From: Actinomadura sp. NAK00032
GTDB taxonomy: Bacteria; Actinomycetota; Actinomycetes; Streptosporangiales; Streptosporangiaceae
Direction: 5' to 3'
Length of the DNA: 64,000 nt
Assembly: GCF_013364275.1 (NCBI RefSeq)
Contig: NZ_CP054932.1
Span: 7,068,001 to 7,132,000, forward strand
Below, piece after piece: positions 1-8,999 of the stretch; the stretch's first letter is position 1, and each line of letters opens with the position of its first letter. The notes under the pieces were generated by a model. That model was not told the DNA's origin. It searched no databases and saw nothing but the letters and a program-made list of their open reading frames with translations. The position numbers and the translations under genes are program-made.

Positions 1-28
1 CCCCGGACGACGAGGGCTAGTGGCGAGG

Positions 29-2206
29 TCAGGTCCCGTGCTTCTCGATCCGCACTTCGGGCAGCATCCGGGCCAGGGGCCGCGGGAGCCACCAGGCGCG
101 GCGGCCGAGCAGGCGCATCGCCGCGGGGACGAGCAGGCAGCGGATGATGACGGCGTCCACGAAGACGGCGACCGCCATGCCGAAGCCGGTCTGCTGCAGC
201 AGCCGCTCGGGGCTCAGCATGAAGGCGCCGAAGACGACGACCATGATGGCGCCGGCGGCGGTGATGACCGAGCCGGTGTGGGCGAGCCCTTCGCGGACGG
301 CGTGCGCCGCGTCGCCGGTGCGCCGCCACTCCTCGCGCATCCTGGAGACCAGGAAGATCTCGTAGTCCATGGACAGGCCGAAGACCACGGCGAACACCAT
401 CACCGGCAGGTACGCCTCGATGGGGGCGGGTTCGACGCCGAACAGGCCGTGCTGGAACACCAGCGTCATCGCGCCCAGCGCCGCGCCGATGCTGAGCAGG
501 TTCAGCAGGGCCGCCTTGAGCGGGATGAGCACCGACCGGAACACCATCATGAGCAGGAGCAGCGACAGGCCGACGACGAGGGCGACGAACAGCGGCATGC
601 GGTCGGCGACCTTGGCCGCGTAGTCCTCGGCGGCGGCCGTCGTCCCGCCGATGGCGTACCGCGCTCCGGTCTGCGCCTCCAGTCGCGGCAGGACGTCGCC
701 GCGCAGCCGCGAGACCAGGTCGGAGGTCTCCTTCGCCTGCGGTGACGTCGTCGGGTACACGAGGACGGTGGCGATCTGCCGGTCGGCGGACGGCACGGGC
801 GCGGCCGCGGCGCGGACGCCGGAGGTGCCGGTGAGGGCGCGGGACGCGGCGGCGGCCGCCTGCGCCGCGCCGTCCCGGCCGCCGTCGGCGACGAGCATCA
901 GCGGGCCGTTGAACCCGGGGCCGAAGCCGTCCGCCAGCAGGTCGTAGGCCTTGCGGCTGGTGCTGTCGGGGGCGTCGTTGCCGGCGTCGGCGAAGCCGAG
1001 CCGCATGCCGAGGGCCGGTGCGGCCAGGGCGCCGAGCAGGACGCCGCCGGCGAGCAGGGCGGCGACGGGCCGGCGCTGCACGGCGGTGCCGACGCGGCGC
1101 CACAGCGCGCCCTCCTCGGCGCGGCCGCGGGCCGCGCGGCGGGCGGCGCGGGCGGGGAAGACGCGGGCGAAGCGGCGGCCGAAGACGCCGAGCAGGGCGG
1201 GCAGCAGGGTGAGTGAGGCGATCATGGTGGCGAGGACGGTCAGCGCGACCGACAGCGCCATGCCGCGCAGCGCCCCGAGGCCGAGGGCGACCAGGCCGAG
1301 CAGCGCGAGGATCACGGTGCAGCCGGCGAAGAACACCGAGCGGCCCGCCAGGTCCAGCGCCGTCGTGGTGGCGCGCTGGGAGGTGGCGCCGTTGACCAGT
1401 TCGGCGCGGTAGCGGGCGAAGACCAGCAGCGCGTAGTCGATGCCGACGCCGAGCCCGACGAGCATCATCACGTACGGCGTCCACTCGGCGATCGTGAACA
1501 GGTGCGAGGCCAGAATGATCGCGCCGAGCGTCGAGCCGACGGCGAACACCGCGGTCAGGATCGGCAGGCCCGCGGCGACCGCGGTACCGAACATCACCAC
1601 CAGGATCACCAGTGCCGCGAGGATGCCGACGCCCTCGGCCAGCCCGCCCTGGCCCGTGGCGAGCAGCCGGGCGGGCTCGCCGCCGAGCTCGACCCGGAGG
1701 CCGTCGCCCGCGGCGGTCCGCGCGGTGTCCAGGAGCTCCTCGGCGTCGGCGCGGGTCACCTCCTTGCCGGGGACCGTGAGCATCGCGGTGGCGTAGCCGG
1801 TGGTGCCGCCGGGCGCGATCGCGGACGCGTCCGCGTACGGGGCGTGGACCCGCGCGATCACCGGGAGCGCGGCGACCCTGTCGAGCATGCCGGTCACGCG
1901 GGCGCGGGTGGCCGGGTCGGTCAGGCCGGCGTCGCGGTGCAGGACGATCTGCACGGTGTCGCCCGCGCGGCCGGACCCGTGCGCGGTGAGCAGGTCGGCC
2001 GCGCGCTGCGACTCGGTCCCCGGCAGCGCGTAGTCCTGGTGGTAGTCGTCGCCGCTGAGGGACGCGGCTCCCCAGATCCCGGCCAGCACGGCGGTCCACA
2101 GGATCAGGACGAGCCAGCGGCGGCGGTGCGCGAAGGCGGCGACCCGGCCGAACACTCCTGCCGGGGGCGCGGGCGCCGTCGGCCGCCGTTCCTCGGTGAA
2201 TGTCAT
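29..2206 (-). CDS. MMPL-family RND transporter
   Basis: This 725-residue protein has the two-repeat architecture of the MMPL branch of the RND superfamily, proton-driven exporters of lipids or drugs in the cytoplasmic membrane. A first membrane helix lies at about residues 30-49, followed by an external domain to about 190 and a helix bundle to about 340. The pattern then repeats, with helices from about 540 to 700. The helix-4 motif GIDYALLVFARYR and its second-repeat partner GLSMDYEIFLVSRMREEW are the conserved Asp-Tyr signatures thought to carry protons. The ATG has a GGGAAGG ribosome site just upstream. It lies 116 bases downstream of an ECF sigma gene on the same strand, and an 11-base palindrome covers its leader. 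The substrate cannot be read from sequence; no lipid-synthesis genes adjoin it except a carboxyltransferase 2.4 kb upstream. Confidence 0.9.
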   Translation of the reverse strand: MTFTEERRPTAPAPPAGVFGRVAAFAHRRRWLVLILWTAVLAGIWGAASLSGDDYHQDYALPGTESQRAADLLTAHGSGRAGDTVQIVLHRDAGLTDPATRARVTGMLDRVAALPVIARVHAPYADASAIAPGGTTGYATAMLTVPGKEVTRADAEELLDTARTAAGDGLRVELGGEPARLLATGQGGLAEGVGILAALVILVVMFGTAVAAGLPILTAVFAVGSTLGAIILASHLFTIAEWTPYVMMLVGLGVGIDYALLVFARYRAELVNGATSQRATTTALDLAGRSVFFAGCTVILALLGLVALGLGALRGMALSVALTVLATMIASLTLLPALLGVFGRRFARVFPARAARRAARGRAEEGALWRRVGTAVQRRPVAALLAGGVLLGALAAPALGMRLGFADAGNDAPDSTSRKAYDLLADGFGPGFNGPLMLVADGGRDGAAQAAAAASRALTGTSGVRAAAAPVPSADRQIATVLVYPTTSPQAKETSDLVSRLRGDVLPRLEAQTGARYAIGGTTAAAEDYAAKVADRMPLFVALVVGLSLLLLMMVFRSVLIPLKAALLNLLSIGAALGAMTLVFQHGLFGVEPAPIEAYLPVMVFAVVFGLSMDYEIFLVSRMREEWRRTGDAAHAVREGLAHTGSVITAAGAIMVVVFGAFMLSPERLLQQTGFGMAVAVFVDAVIIRCLLVPAAMRLLGRRAWWLPRPLARMLPEVRIEKHGT

Positions 2207-2224
2207 GAGACCTTCCCATCACAG

Positions 2225-2235
2225 ATTGAATCAAT
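2225..2235. promoter_or_regulatory. Palindrome in the MMPL leader (possible operator)
   Basis: ATTGAATCAAT is a perfect 11-base inverted repeat about 19 bases upstream of the MMPL start codon. It is flanked by TCAC on one side and GTGA on the other. Its AT-richness stands out from the surroundings, and efflux genes are often controlled by TetR-type repressors at such sites. No TetR gene adjoins it, so the regulator is unknown. Confidence 0.3.
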
Positions 2236-2322
2236 GTGAATGCGTTGAGTGATCGCACGAGGGTGCGGTGACAGGGGCCCGGCCGCGTGTGCGGCGGCCG
2301 GAGCCTCAGCGGATTCGGATCG

Positions 2323-3264
2323 TCAGTCGGGGACGGGGACGTAGGCGAGCTTGTCGGGGTTGCGGATCACGTCGACCGCGGTGACCCGGCCGTCGTCCAC
2401 GGTGATGGAGGCGACCGAGAGCACGGCGTCCGCGGCCCGCACGATCAGGCCCGGCATGCCGTTGACGGTGACGACGCGGACGTCGAACCGCGCGGCGCAG
2501 GTGAACGCCAGCAGCAGGCGCGCGACCTGCCCGGCGCCGAGCACCTCGCCGGAAACGGCGCTGACCTTTCCGCCGCCGTCGCCGCGGTACACCACGTCCG
2601 GGTCGAGCAGCCGGGTGAGCGCCGCGAGGTCGCCGCCCTGGCACGCGGCGGCGAACGCCTCCACCAGCGCGCGCTGCTCCTGCGGGGTGGGCGGGAACCG
2701 CGGCCGGCCCGCGGCGACGTGCCGGCGGGCGCGGGAGGCCAGCTGCCGGACGGCCGCGGGCGTCCGGCCGACGACCTCCGCGACCTCCTCGAAGGTCATC
2801 GAGAACACGTCGTGCAGCAGGAACGCCGCGCGCTCGGCCGGTGACAGGCTCTCCAGCACCAGCAGCAGCGCCATGCTCACCGACTCGTCGAGGGTGACCC
2901 GCTCGGCCGGGTCCGCGCCGGTGTCCGCGACCAGCGGCTCGGGCAGCCAGGTGCCGACGTAGCGCTCGCGCCGCGCCCGCGCGGTGCCGAGCGCGTCCAG
3001 CGCCAGCCGCCCGACGGTCCTGATCAGCCAGCCCCGCAGGTCGCGGATCTCGGACGGGTCGTCCAGCACGCGCAGCCGCAGCCACGCCTCCTGGACGCAG
3101 TCCTCCGCCTCGGCGACCGAGCCGGTCGTGGCGTAGGCGACGCGCAGCAGCCGGGCCCTCTCCTGCTGGAAAGCGCGTGCCAGATCCTCCGCCGGGCCCC
3201 CGCTCCCACCGATACCTGCGACTCTCATGCCCCGAGGACGACGCGGCCTCCCGAAGTGTGACAT
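2323..3264 (-). CDS. ECF41-type sigma factor with C-terminal SnoaL-like domain
   Basis: The protein joins sigma-70 regions 2 and 4 (about residues 28-190) to a C-terminal NTF2/SnoaL-like domain (about 200-313). All three signature motifs of group ECF41 can be read: WLPEP in the linker between regions 2 and 4, DGGGK in the C-terminal domain, and NPDKL close to the end. In this group the fused C-terminal domain tunes sigma activity in place of a classical anti-sigma factor. The start is uncertain: the ATG at 3264 and an in-frame ATG at 3228 both lack a good ribosome site, and the methyltransferase upstream ends only 18 bases away, so reinitiation may drive it. ECF41 genes usually sit beside oxidoreductase, epimerase or carboxymuconolactone-decarboxylase genes; none is seen here, the neighbours being a methyltransferase and an MMPL transporter. 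Confidence 0.88.
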   Translation of the reverse strand: MSHFGRPRRPRGMRVAGIGGSGGPAEDLARAFQQERARLLRVAYATTGSVAEAEDCVQEAWLRLRVLDDPSEIRDLRGWLIRTVGRLALDALGTARARRERYVGTWLPEPLVADTGADPAERVTLDESVSMALLLVLESLSPAERAAFLLHDVFSMTFEEVAEVVGRTPAAVRQLASRARRHVAAGRPRFPPTPQEQRALVEAFAAACQGGDLAALTRLLDPDVVYRGDGGGKVSAVSGEVLGAGQVARLLLAFTCAARFDVRVVTVNGMPGLIVRAADAVLSVASITVDDGRVTAVDVIRNPDKLAYVPVPD

Positions 3265-3282
3265 CCACGCCCGGAAAGGCGG

Positions 3283-3900
3283 TTAGTCCTTGCGGAGGAG
3301 CAGGCTGCCGGCGGGGAAGCGCTCGATCTCGGTGCGGGCGCGCAGCATGCGGGCGACCTCGGTCAGGCCCGCGCGGCGGCCGGCGTCGGCGACGGCGTCG
3401 ATCGGCCAGCGGTAGGCCCGGACGACCTTGTGGTCGAAGCCCTCCGGCTCCTGCCCGCCGCCGGACTGGAAGCCGAGGAGCAGGTGCCCGCCGGGGGCCA
3501 GGACGCGGTGGAACTCGGCGAAGGCGCGCGGGACCTCGGCGGGCTCCAGGTGGATGATCGAGTACCAGGCGAGGGCGCCCGCGAGTCCGCCGTCCGGGAG
3601 GTCGAGGGCCGTCATGGTGCCCTCGGCGAAGCTCAGGTGGGGGTGGTCGGCGCGGGCCCGCGCGATCATGGCGGGCGACAGGTCGAGGCCGGAGGCGTCC
3701 AGGCCGAGGGAGTGCAGGAACGCGGTCACGTGGCCGGGGCCGCAGCCCAGTTCGGCGACCGGGCCCTTGCCGCGGACGAGGTCCGCGAAGGCGGTGAGCA
3801 TCGCGCGCTCGAGAGGGAGGCCGTCGAGAGAGTCGCTGAACATGTCGGCGTAAAGGGTGGCAACGGCGTCATAGGCCGTTCGGGTGTCGGTCTCCGTCAT
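3283..3900 (-). CDS. Class I SAM-dependent methyltransferase
   Basis: This 205-residue protein starts MTETDTRTAYD at the ATG at 3898-3900. It has the glycine-rich SAM loop AELGCGPGHV near residue 48, the acidic GLDLS after strand 2, and an LAPGGHLLLGF post-motif. The Methyltransf_11/25 fold is clear but the acceptor is not. Its start lies inside the 3' end of the glutamine amidotransferase gene (32-base overlap), so the two are probably translated together. The ECF41 sigma gene follows after 18 bases. Longer in-frame starts would run deep into the amidotransferase gene and are not credible. Confidence 0.85.
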   Translation of the reverse strand: MTETDTRTAYDAVATLYADMFSDSLDGLPLERAMLTAFADLVRGKGPVAELGCGPGHVTAFLHSLGLDASGLDLSPAMIARARADHPHLSFAEGTMTALDLPDGGLAGALAWYSIIHLEPAEVPRAFAEFHRVLAPGGHLLLGFQSGGGQEPEGFDHKVVRAYRWPIDAVADAGRRAGLTEVARMLRARTEIERFPAGSLLLRKD

Positions 3901-4606
3901 GAGGTTCGACCCTAGCGGCCCGGTCGAGGAACGCGTCGACGAGCGAGCGGGTGCGGCGGGCCGCGTCCGGCTCGGCGCGCACGACCTCGGCCATGACCGC
4001 GCCGGGGTCGGCGCCCGCGGCCCGCATGAGCGCGCCCGCGCCGTCCGCCAGCCACAGCGCGAACCCGGCCGCGGTGATCTCGGGATGGAACTGCAGGCCC
4101 ATCGAGCGGCCCGCGACGAACGCCTGCGGGCCGACGGAGGTGCGGGCGATCTCGGCGGCGCCCGGCGGCGGCCGCCAGCGGTCGCGGTGGAGCTGGAACC
4201 ACGGCCCCGGCGCGACGAGCGACGGGTCGTCGGTCTCGACCGCCACCCAGCCGGCCTCGGTGCGCGGGGCGCGCTCGACGCCGCCGCCGAGGGCGGTCGC
4301 CAGCGCCTGCCCGCCGAAGCAGATGCCGAGCACCGGGACGCCCGCGGCATGGGCCGTGGCGAGCAGGTCGAGTTCGGGGACGAGCCATGACGCCACCCGC
4401 GGATCGTCCACCGACCAGGGGCCGCCCATGGGGACGATCAGGTCCCAGCCGAGCGGGTCGGGGAACGCGCAGCGCACGTCCGGGGACGACCGCCGGGCGG
4501 CGGGCACCACGGGGAGTTCGGTGATGTCGTACCCGCGGGCGGCCAGCCGCTCGCCGACCGGCCCCGGCCGGGCCACGTGATCGTGCTGGATGAGCAGGGC
4601 GCGCAA
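3869..4606 (-). CDS. Class I glutamine amidotransferase
   Basis: This is a stand-alone 245-residue GATase1 domain. The nucleophile Cys sits in the elbow GICFGGQ (about residue 97), and the His-Glu pair is in the later FHPEI motif (about 173-177), completing the Cys-His-Glu triad. Such proteins hydrolyse glutamine and pass ammonia to a partner, or act as gamma-glutamyl peptidases. No synthetase domain is attached or adjacent, so the acceptor is unknown. The gene begins 34 bases after the carboxyltransferase stop and overlaps the methyltransferase downstream, giving a likely three- to four-gene transcription unit. Confidence 0.87.
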   Translation of the reverse strand: MRALLIQHDHVARPGPVGERLAARGYDITELPVVPAARRSSPDVRCAFPDPLGWDLIVPMGGPWSVDDPRVASWLVPELDLLATAHAAGVPVLGICFGGQALATALGGGVERAPRTEAGWVAVETDDPSLVAPGPWFQLHRDRWRPPPGAAEIARTSVGPQAFVAGRSMGLQFHPEITAAGFALWLADGAGALMRAAGADPGAVMAEVVRAEPDAARRTRSLVDAFLDRAARVEPHDGDRHPNGL

Positions 4607-4640
4607 CGGAACCTCCCCTCCGGGTACTTCCCCGGACAGG

Positions 4641-6104
4641 TCACCGGTAACGGGCCTGGCGGGCGGCGGGCCCGCCCGGTGCCAGGCCGGACAGCCCCGA
4701 CTCGATCGCGGCGGCGGCGCGGCGGCAGAACGCCTCCGGCTCGTCGGCGGCGTCCGGGCGCTCGTCGACCAGGACGTCGGCGGTGCCGTCGCGCAGCAGG
4801 TCCGCCGCGCGGACGCCCTGCGTCTCCGCCATCTCCGCCGCGCGCTCCGGAGTCCGGTGGACGATCACCGACGCGCCCTCGGGCGGAAGCGGGGCCAGCC
4901 ACCCGTGCCGGGCCACCAGGACGCGGTCGGCGGGCAGCAGCGCCAGCGCGGCGCCGCCCGTCCCCTCGCCGAGCAGCAGGCACAGGGTCGGCGCGGGCAG
5001 CGTGATCAGGTCGGCGAGGCAGCGGGCGATCTCGCCGGCGAGGCCGCCCTCCTCCGCGTCCGCCGACAGCACGGCGCCCGGCGTGTCGACCACGGTCACC
5101 AGCGGCAGGCCGAGCTGGGCGGCGAGCCGCATGCCGCGCCGCGCGACCCGCAGCCCGGCCGGGCCGAGCGGGTGGCCGGTGCGCTGGCTGCGCCGGTCCT
5201 GGCCGACCAGGACGCACGGCGCCGCGCCGAACCGGGCGAGGGCGAGCATGAGGCCGGGGTCGGCCTCGCCCTGCCCGGTGCCCGACAGGAGCGTGACGTC
5301 GGCGGCGCCGTGCCGGAGCAGTTCGCGGACGCCCGGGCGGCCGGGGCGGCGGGACCGCTCGATCGCGTCCCACGCCGTCCCGTCCGGCGGCGGCCCGGCA
5401 GAGGGCGGGGGCACCGGCGCCGACGGCGGCCGGCCGCACAGGACGTTCAGCGCCCGCGACGCCACCTCCGCGAGGTCGTCGATGCCGACCACGGCGTCCA
5501 GCAGCCCCTTGGCGGCGAGGTTCTCGGCGACCTGCACGCCGGGCGGGAACGGCTCGCCGTGCAGGCCCTCGTACACGCGCGGGCCGAGGAAGCCGATCAG
5601 CGCGCCGGGCTCGGCGGCCGTCACGTGGCCGAGCGACCCCCACGAGGCGAACACCCCGCCGGTCGTGGGATGGCGCAGGTAGACCAGGTACGGCAGCCCG
5701 GCGGCGCGGTGCGCCGCGACGGCCGCGGTGATACGCGCCATCTGCACGAACGCGGCCGTCCCCTCCTGCATGCGGGTGCCGCCCGAGGCCGGCGCGGCGA
5801 GCAGCGGCAGCCGCTCGGCGGTGGCGCGCTCGACGGCGGCGACGATCCGGTCGGCGGTGGCGCGGCCGATCGAGCCGGCGAGGAAGCCGAACTCCGACAC
5901 GACGAACGCCACCCGGCGGCCGCCCAGCAGCCCCTCCCCGGTACGGACGGCCTCGTCGCCGCCGCTGCGCTCGCGGGCGGCGGCGAGGTCCCGGGCGTAG
6001 CGCGAGCCGGGCGGGGGCGCGGCGGCGGGCGGCGCGTCCCAGGACGTCCAGCCGCCGTCCAGCACGCGGCGCAGCAGCTCGCGGGCGCCGACACGTTCCG
6101 TCAC
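4641..6104 (-). CDS. Acyl-CoA carboxylase carboxyltransferase, fused beta and alpha halves
   Basis: The chosen GTG start gives 487 residues, preceded by a GAAGGGG ribosome site. The N-terminal half resembles AccD (GGTRMQEG at about 108-115 and PTTGGVFASWG at about 146-156). The C-terminal half resembles AccA, with a DTPGA...EEGG...IARCL stretch and LLGEGTGGAALAL. Both are crotonase-fold domains that transfer CO2 from carboxybiotin to acyl-CoA, typically making malonyl- or methylmalonyl-CoA. The AccD-type Cys4 zinc ribbon is absent from the N-terminus. No biotin carboxylase or carrier gene lies in the window, so it must work with a distant AccC/BCCP. It is divergent from the amidase, with 102 bases between starts. 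Confidence 0.85.
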   Translation of the reverse strand: MTERVGARELLRRVLDGGWTSWDAPPAAAPPPGSRYARDLAAARERSGGDEAVRTGEGLLGGRRVAFVVSEFGFLAGSIGRATADRIVAAVERATAERLPLLAAPASGGTRMQEGTAAFVQMARITAAVAAHRAAGLPYLVYLRHPTTGGVFASWGSLGHVTAAEPGALIGFLGPRVYEGLHGEPFPPGVQVAENLAAKGLLDAVVGIDDLAEVASRALNVLCGRPPSAPVPPPSAGPPPDGTAWDAIERSRRPGRPGVRELLRHGAADVTLLSGTGQGEADPGLMLALARFGAAPCVLVGQDRRSQRTGHPLGPAGLRVARRGMRLAAQLGLPLVTVVDTPGAVLSADAEEGGLAGEIARCLADLITLPAPTLCLLLGEGTGGAALALLPADRVLVARHGWLAPLPPEGASVIVHRTPERAAEMAETQGVRAADLLRDGTADVLVDERPDAADEPEAFCRRAAAAIESGLSGLAPGGPAARQARYR

Positions 6105-6206
6105 GCGGCCCCTTCCCTCGGTCTTCCCAGCATCATGACCGCAGGGGCGGGCCATCCGGCATCCGGGGGTGGACACTGGGAGGAACCCGGCGGAAGGGGA
6201 GGCCAC

Positions 6207-7631
6207 GTGTCCGAGGAGATCTGCTTCGCGCCCGCCCGCGAGCTGGCGCGCCGGATCCGCGCCCGCGAGCTGTCGGCACGGGAGGTCCTGCAAGCCCACC
6301 TCGACCGGATCGAGCGGACGAACCCGCAGGTCAACGCCATCGTCACGCTGGTCGCCGAGCGGGCGACGGAGCATGCCCGCGACGCCGACGAGCGGCTCGC
6401 CGGCGGGGCACCGCCCGGCCCCCTGCACGGCCTGCCCGTCGCCCACAAGGACACGCACGCCACCGCCGGCGTCCGCACCACCTCCGGGTCGCCGATCTTC
6501 GCCGACCACGTGCCGGACCGGGACGAGCTGGTCGTCGAGCGCATGCGCGCCGCCGGCGCCATCACGCTCGGCAAGACGAACGTGCCGGAGTTCGCCGCCG
6601 GGTCGCACACCTTCAACCCGGTCTTCGGGCTGACCCGAAACCCCTACGACCTCTCCCGCGCGGCGGGCGGCAGCAGCGGCGGCGCGGCGGCGGCGCTCGC
6701 GTGCGGGATGCATCCGCTCGCCGACGGCAGCGACATGGGCGGCTCGCTGCGCAACCCGGCGTCGTTCTGCAACGTCGTCGGGTTCCGCCCGTCGCCCGGC
6801 CGGGTGCCGTCGTGGCCGGTGCCGGCGGGCTGGTCGACGATGAGCGTCCAGGGCCCGATGGCCCGCGAGGTCGCCGACGCGGCGCTGCTGCTGTCGGTGC
6901 TCGCCGGCCCCGACCCGCGCAGCCCCATCGCGCTGGACACGCCCGGCGCGGCGTTCGCCGGGCCGCTCGACCGGGACCCCGCCGGGCTCCGCGTCGCCTG
7001 GTCCCCCGACCTCGGCGGGACGGTCCCCGTCGACCCGGCCGTCACCGCCGTCCTCGAACCCGCCGTGAAGGTGTTCGAGGAGCTGGGCTGCGCGGTCGAG
7101 GAGGCCTGCCCCGACCTCTCCGGCGCCGACGAGGCGTTCCGGACGCTGCGGGCCTGGCACTGGGACATCGCCCTGCGCCCCCTGCTGGACGAGCGGCCCG
7201 CCGACTTCAAGCCGTCCCTCGCGGCGAACATCGAGGCCGGGCGGTCCCTCACCGGCGCCGACCTCGGACGGGCCGAGATGCTGCACACCGCGCTGTTCCA
7301 CCGCGTCCGGGAGTTCTTCGAGCGGTACGACGCGCTGCTCCTGCCGGTCAGCCAGGTACCGCCGTTCGACGCCGGTCTGGAGTACCCGGACGAGGTCGCG
7401 GGGCGGCCCATGCCCGACTACCTGGAGTGGATGCGCTCCTGCTTCCTCGTCTCGGCGACCGGCTGCCCCGCGCTGTCGGTGCCCGCCGGGTTCACCTCGG
7501 CCGGGCCCGGCGGGCTGCCGGTCGGGCTGCAGATCGTCGGCCCGCACCGCGCCGACCTCGACGTCCTGCGGCTCGGGCACGCGTTCGAGCAGGCGACCCG
7601 GCACGCGGCGCGCCGGCCGCCGCTCGCGTAG
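6207..7631 (+). CDS. Amidase (amidase signature family)
   Basis: This 474-residue enzyme hydrolyses an amide bond with a Ser-cisSer-Lys triad. Lys81 lies in HKDTH, the cis-Ser at about 156 in GGSSGG, and the nucleophile Ser at about 180 in GSDMGGSLR; the spacings match the family. The GTG start is supported by GGAAGGGGAGG seven bases upstream. A much longer reading frame exists but lacks family similarity over the carboxyltransferase gene. Neither GatB nor GatC is adjacent, so it is more likely a catabolic or detoxifying amidase than the tRNA amidotransferase. It ends 3 bases from the convergent histidine kinase. A second amidase lies at 24-25.5 kb. Confidence 0.88.
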   Translation: MSEEICFAPARELARRIRARELSAREVLQAHLDRIERTNPQVNAIVTLVAERATEHARDADERLAGGAPPGPLHGLPVAHKDTHATAGVRTTSGSPIFADHVPDRDELVVERMRAAGAITLGKTNVPEFAAGSHTFNPVFGLTRNPYDLSRAAGGSSGGAAAALACGMHPLADGSDMGGSLRNPASFCNVVGFRPSPGRVPSWPVPAGWSTMSVQGPMAREVADAALLLSVLAGPDPRSPIALDTPGAAFAGPLDRDPAGLRVAWSPDLGGTVPVDPAVTAVLEPAVKVFEELGCAVEEACPDLSGADEAFRTLRAWHWDIALRPLLDERPADFKPSLAANIEAGRSLTGADLGRAEMLHTALFHRVREFFERYDALLLPVSQVPPFDAGLEYPDEVAGRPMPDYLEWMRSCFLVSATGCPALSVPAGFTSAGPGGLPVGLQIVGPHRADLDVLRLGHAFEQATRHAARRPPLA

Positions 7632-7634
7632 CGG

Positions 7635-8999
7635 CTACGGCTCGGCCAGCGGGATCCGCAGCACGAACCGGGCGCCCTCGTCGCTGTCGGCGGCGACGAG
7701 CGTGCCGTCGTGCGCGCGGGCGATGTCGCGGGAGATCGTCAGGCCGAGCCCGGTGCCGGTGGCGTCGCGCGCCCGGGCCTCGGGCAGCCGCTGGAACCGC
7801 CGGAAGACGCGCTCGCGATCCGCCGGGGGGATGCCCGCGCCGTCGTCGCGGACCTCCAGCACGGCGTCCGGCCCGTCCGCCGCCACCGTCACCCGTACCC
7901 GCGACCGCGCGTGCCGCTCGGCGTTGTCGAGCAGGTTCGTCAGCACCCGCACCAGGTGGTGCGGGGCGGCCCGCACCACGACGCCCTCGGCGGTGTCGAC
8001 CTCCACCGGGACCCGCCGCGACCGGCCGCCCGCCTCGCCCCGCACCAGCGCGCCGAGGTCGACCCGCTCCCGCTCGACCTGCACGCCGGCGCCGAGCTTC
8101 GCCATGATGAGCAGGTCGCTGACGATGCCCTGCAGCCGGCCCGCGTCCCGGAGCGCCGCCCGCGCGACCGCGGGCCAGTCCTCGTCCTCGGGATGCTCCA
8201 GCGCGACCTCCAGCTGGGCGCGCAGCCCGGTCAGCGGGCTGCGCAGCTCGTGCGAGACGTCCGCGACGAACGCGCGCTGCCGGGCCATGACGTCCGCCAG
8301 CCGGTTCAGCGTCACGTTGACCGACTCCGCGAGGTCGGACACCTCGTCGTTCGGGCTCGGCACGCTGACCCGCCGGTCGTGCTCGCCGCCGGTGATCTCC
8401 GCCAGCTCCGCGCTCATCACCCGCACCGGCCGCAGCGCCCGCCGCACCGCCAGCGACACGACCCAGCCGACCGCGGCGGTCGCGACGAGCACCGACAGCG
8501 CGAGCAGCGCCGTGAACAGCCCCCGGTACCGGGTGAACTCGGTGATGGGCGCGCCGGCGTAGAGGATCCGCTCGCCATCGGGGGTCCGCAGCCGCTCGGC
8601 GACGAAGTAGACGCCGCCCTTGCCGCGCATCTCGACGGTGCTGTACTCGCGGCGGCCCGGCACCGGCGGGGCCGGCACCCGCAGCGGGCCGCGTCCGCGC
8701 ATGGACTCGCTCGCCGCGAGGACGCCGCCCTCGCCGCTCACGATCTGCAGGAGCGTGAAGTCGGGGTCGCTGACGTGCAGGGTGCCGCGCGGGTCGCTCG
8801 TGCGGACGATGGTGGCGAGGTCGGCGGCGACGAAGCCGCCCCGCTCCCGCAGCCCCTGGAACACCGTGTACCGCACGGCCTGGTAGAAGAGCACGACGCC
8901 GACGACCATGAGCAGCCCCACGATGAGGGTGGCGATGGCGCTCACGCGGGTGCGCACCGACCAGCGCGACGGCGACAGCCAGCCCCCGAGTCTCCGCAC
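7635..8999 (-). CDS. HAMP-domain sensor histidine kinase
   Basis: This 454-residue membrane kinase has a first helix at about residues 18-40, an extracytoplasmic sensor region to about 158, a second helix at about 161-185 and a HAMP linker. The dimerisation box FVADVSHELRSPL carries the phospho-accepting His250. The ATPase core shows the N box (LLDNAERHA) and G boxes (DDGAGIP, GTGLGLTI). The organisation is that of the OmpR-partnered class I kinases. No response regulator lies on either side: the neighbours are an amidase (3 bases away, convergent) and a divergent Ser/Thr kinase. It therefore looks like an orphan sensor. Confidence 0.9.
   Translation of the reverse strand: MRRLGGWLSPSRWSVRTRVSAIATLIVGLLMVVGVVLFYQAVRYTVFQGLRERGGFVAADLATIVRTSDPRGTLHVSDPDFTLLQIVSGEGGVLAASESMRGRGPLRVPAPPVPGRREYSTVEMRGKGGVYFVAERLRTPDGERILYAGAPITEFTRYRGLFTALLALSVLVATAAVGWVVSLAVRRALRPVRVMSAELAEITGGEHDRRVSVPSPNDEVSDLAESVNVTLNRLADVMARQRAFVADVSHELRSPLTGLRAQLEVALEHPEDEDWPAVARAALRDAGRLQGIVSDLLIMAKLGAGVQVERERVDLGALVRGEAGGRSRRVPVEVDTAEGVVVRAAPHHLVRVLTNLLDNAERHARSRVRVTVAADGPDAVLEVRDDGAGIPPADRERVFRRFQRLPEARARDATGTGLGLTISRDIARAHDGTLVAADSDEGARFVLRIPLAEP

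Noticed and set aside
4590..6206. Very long open frames on the plus strand ahead of the amidase and on the minus strand ahead of the carboxyltransferase
   Set aside because: They are the antisense of real genes. The extra residues are Arg/Gly/Ala-rich with no family match, and good internal starts with ribosome sites exist at 6207 and 6104.
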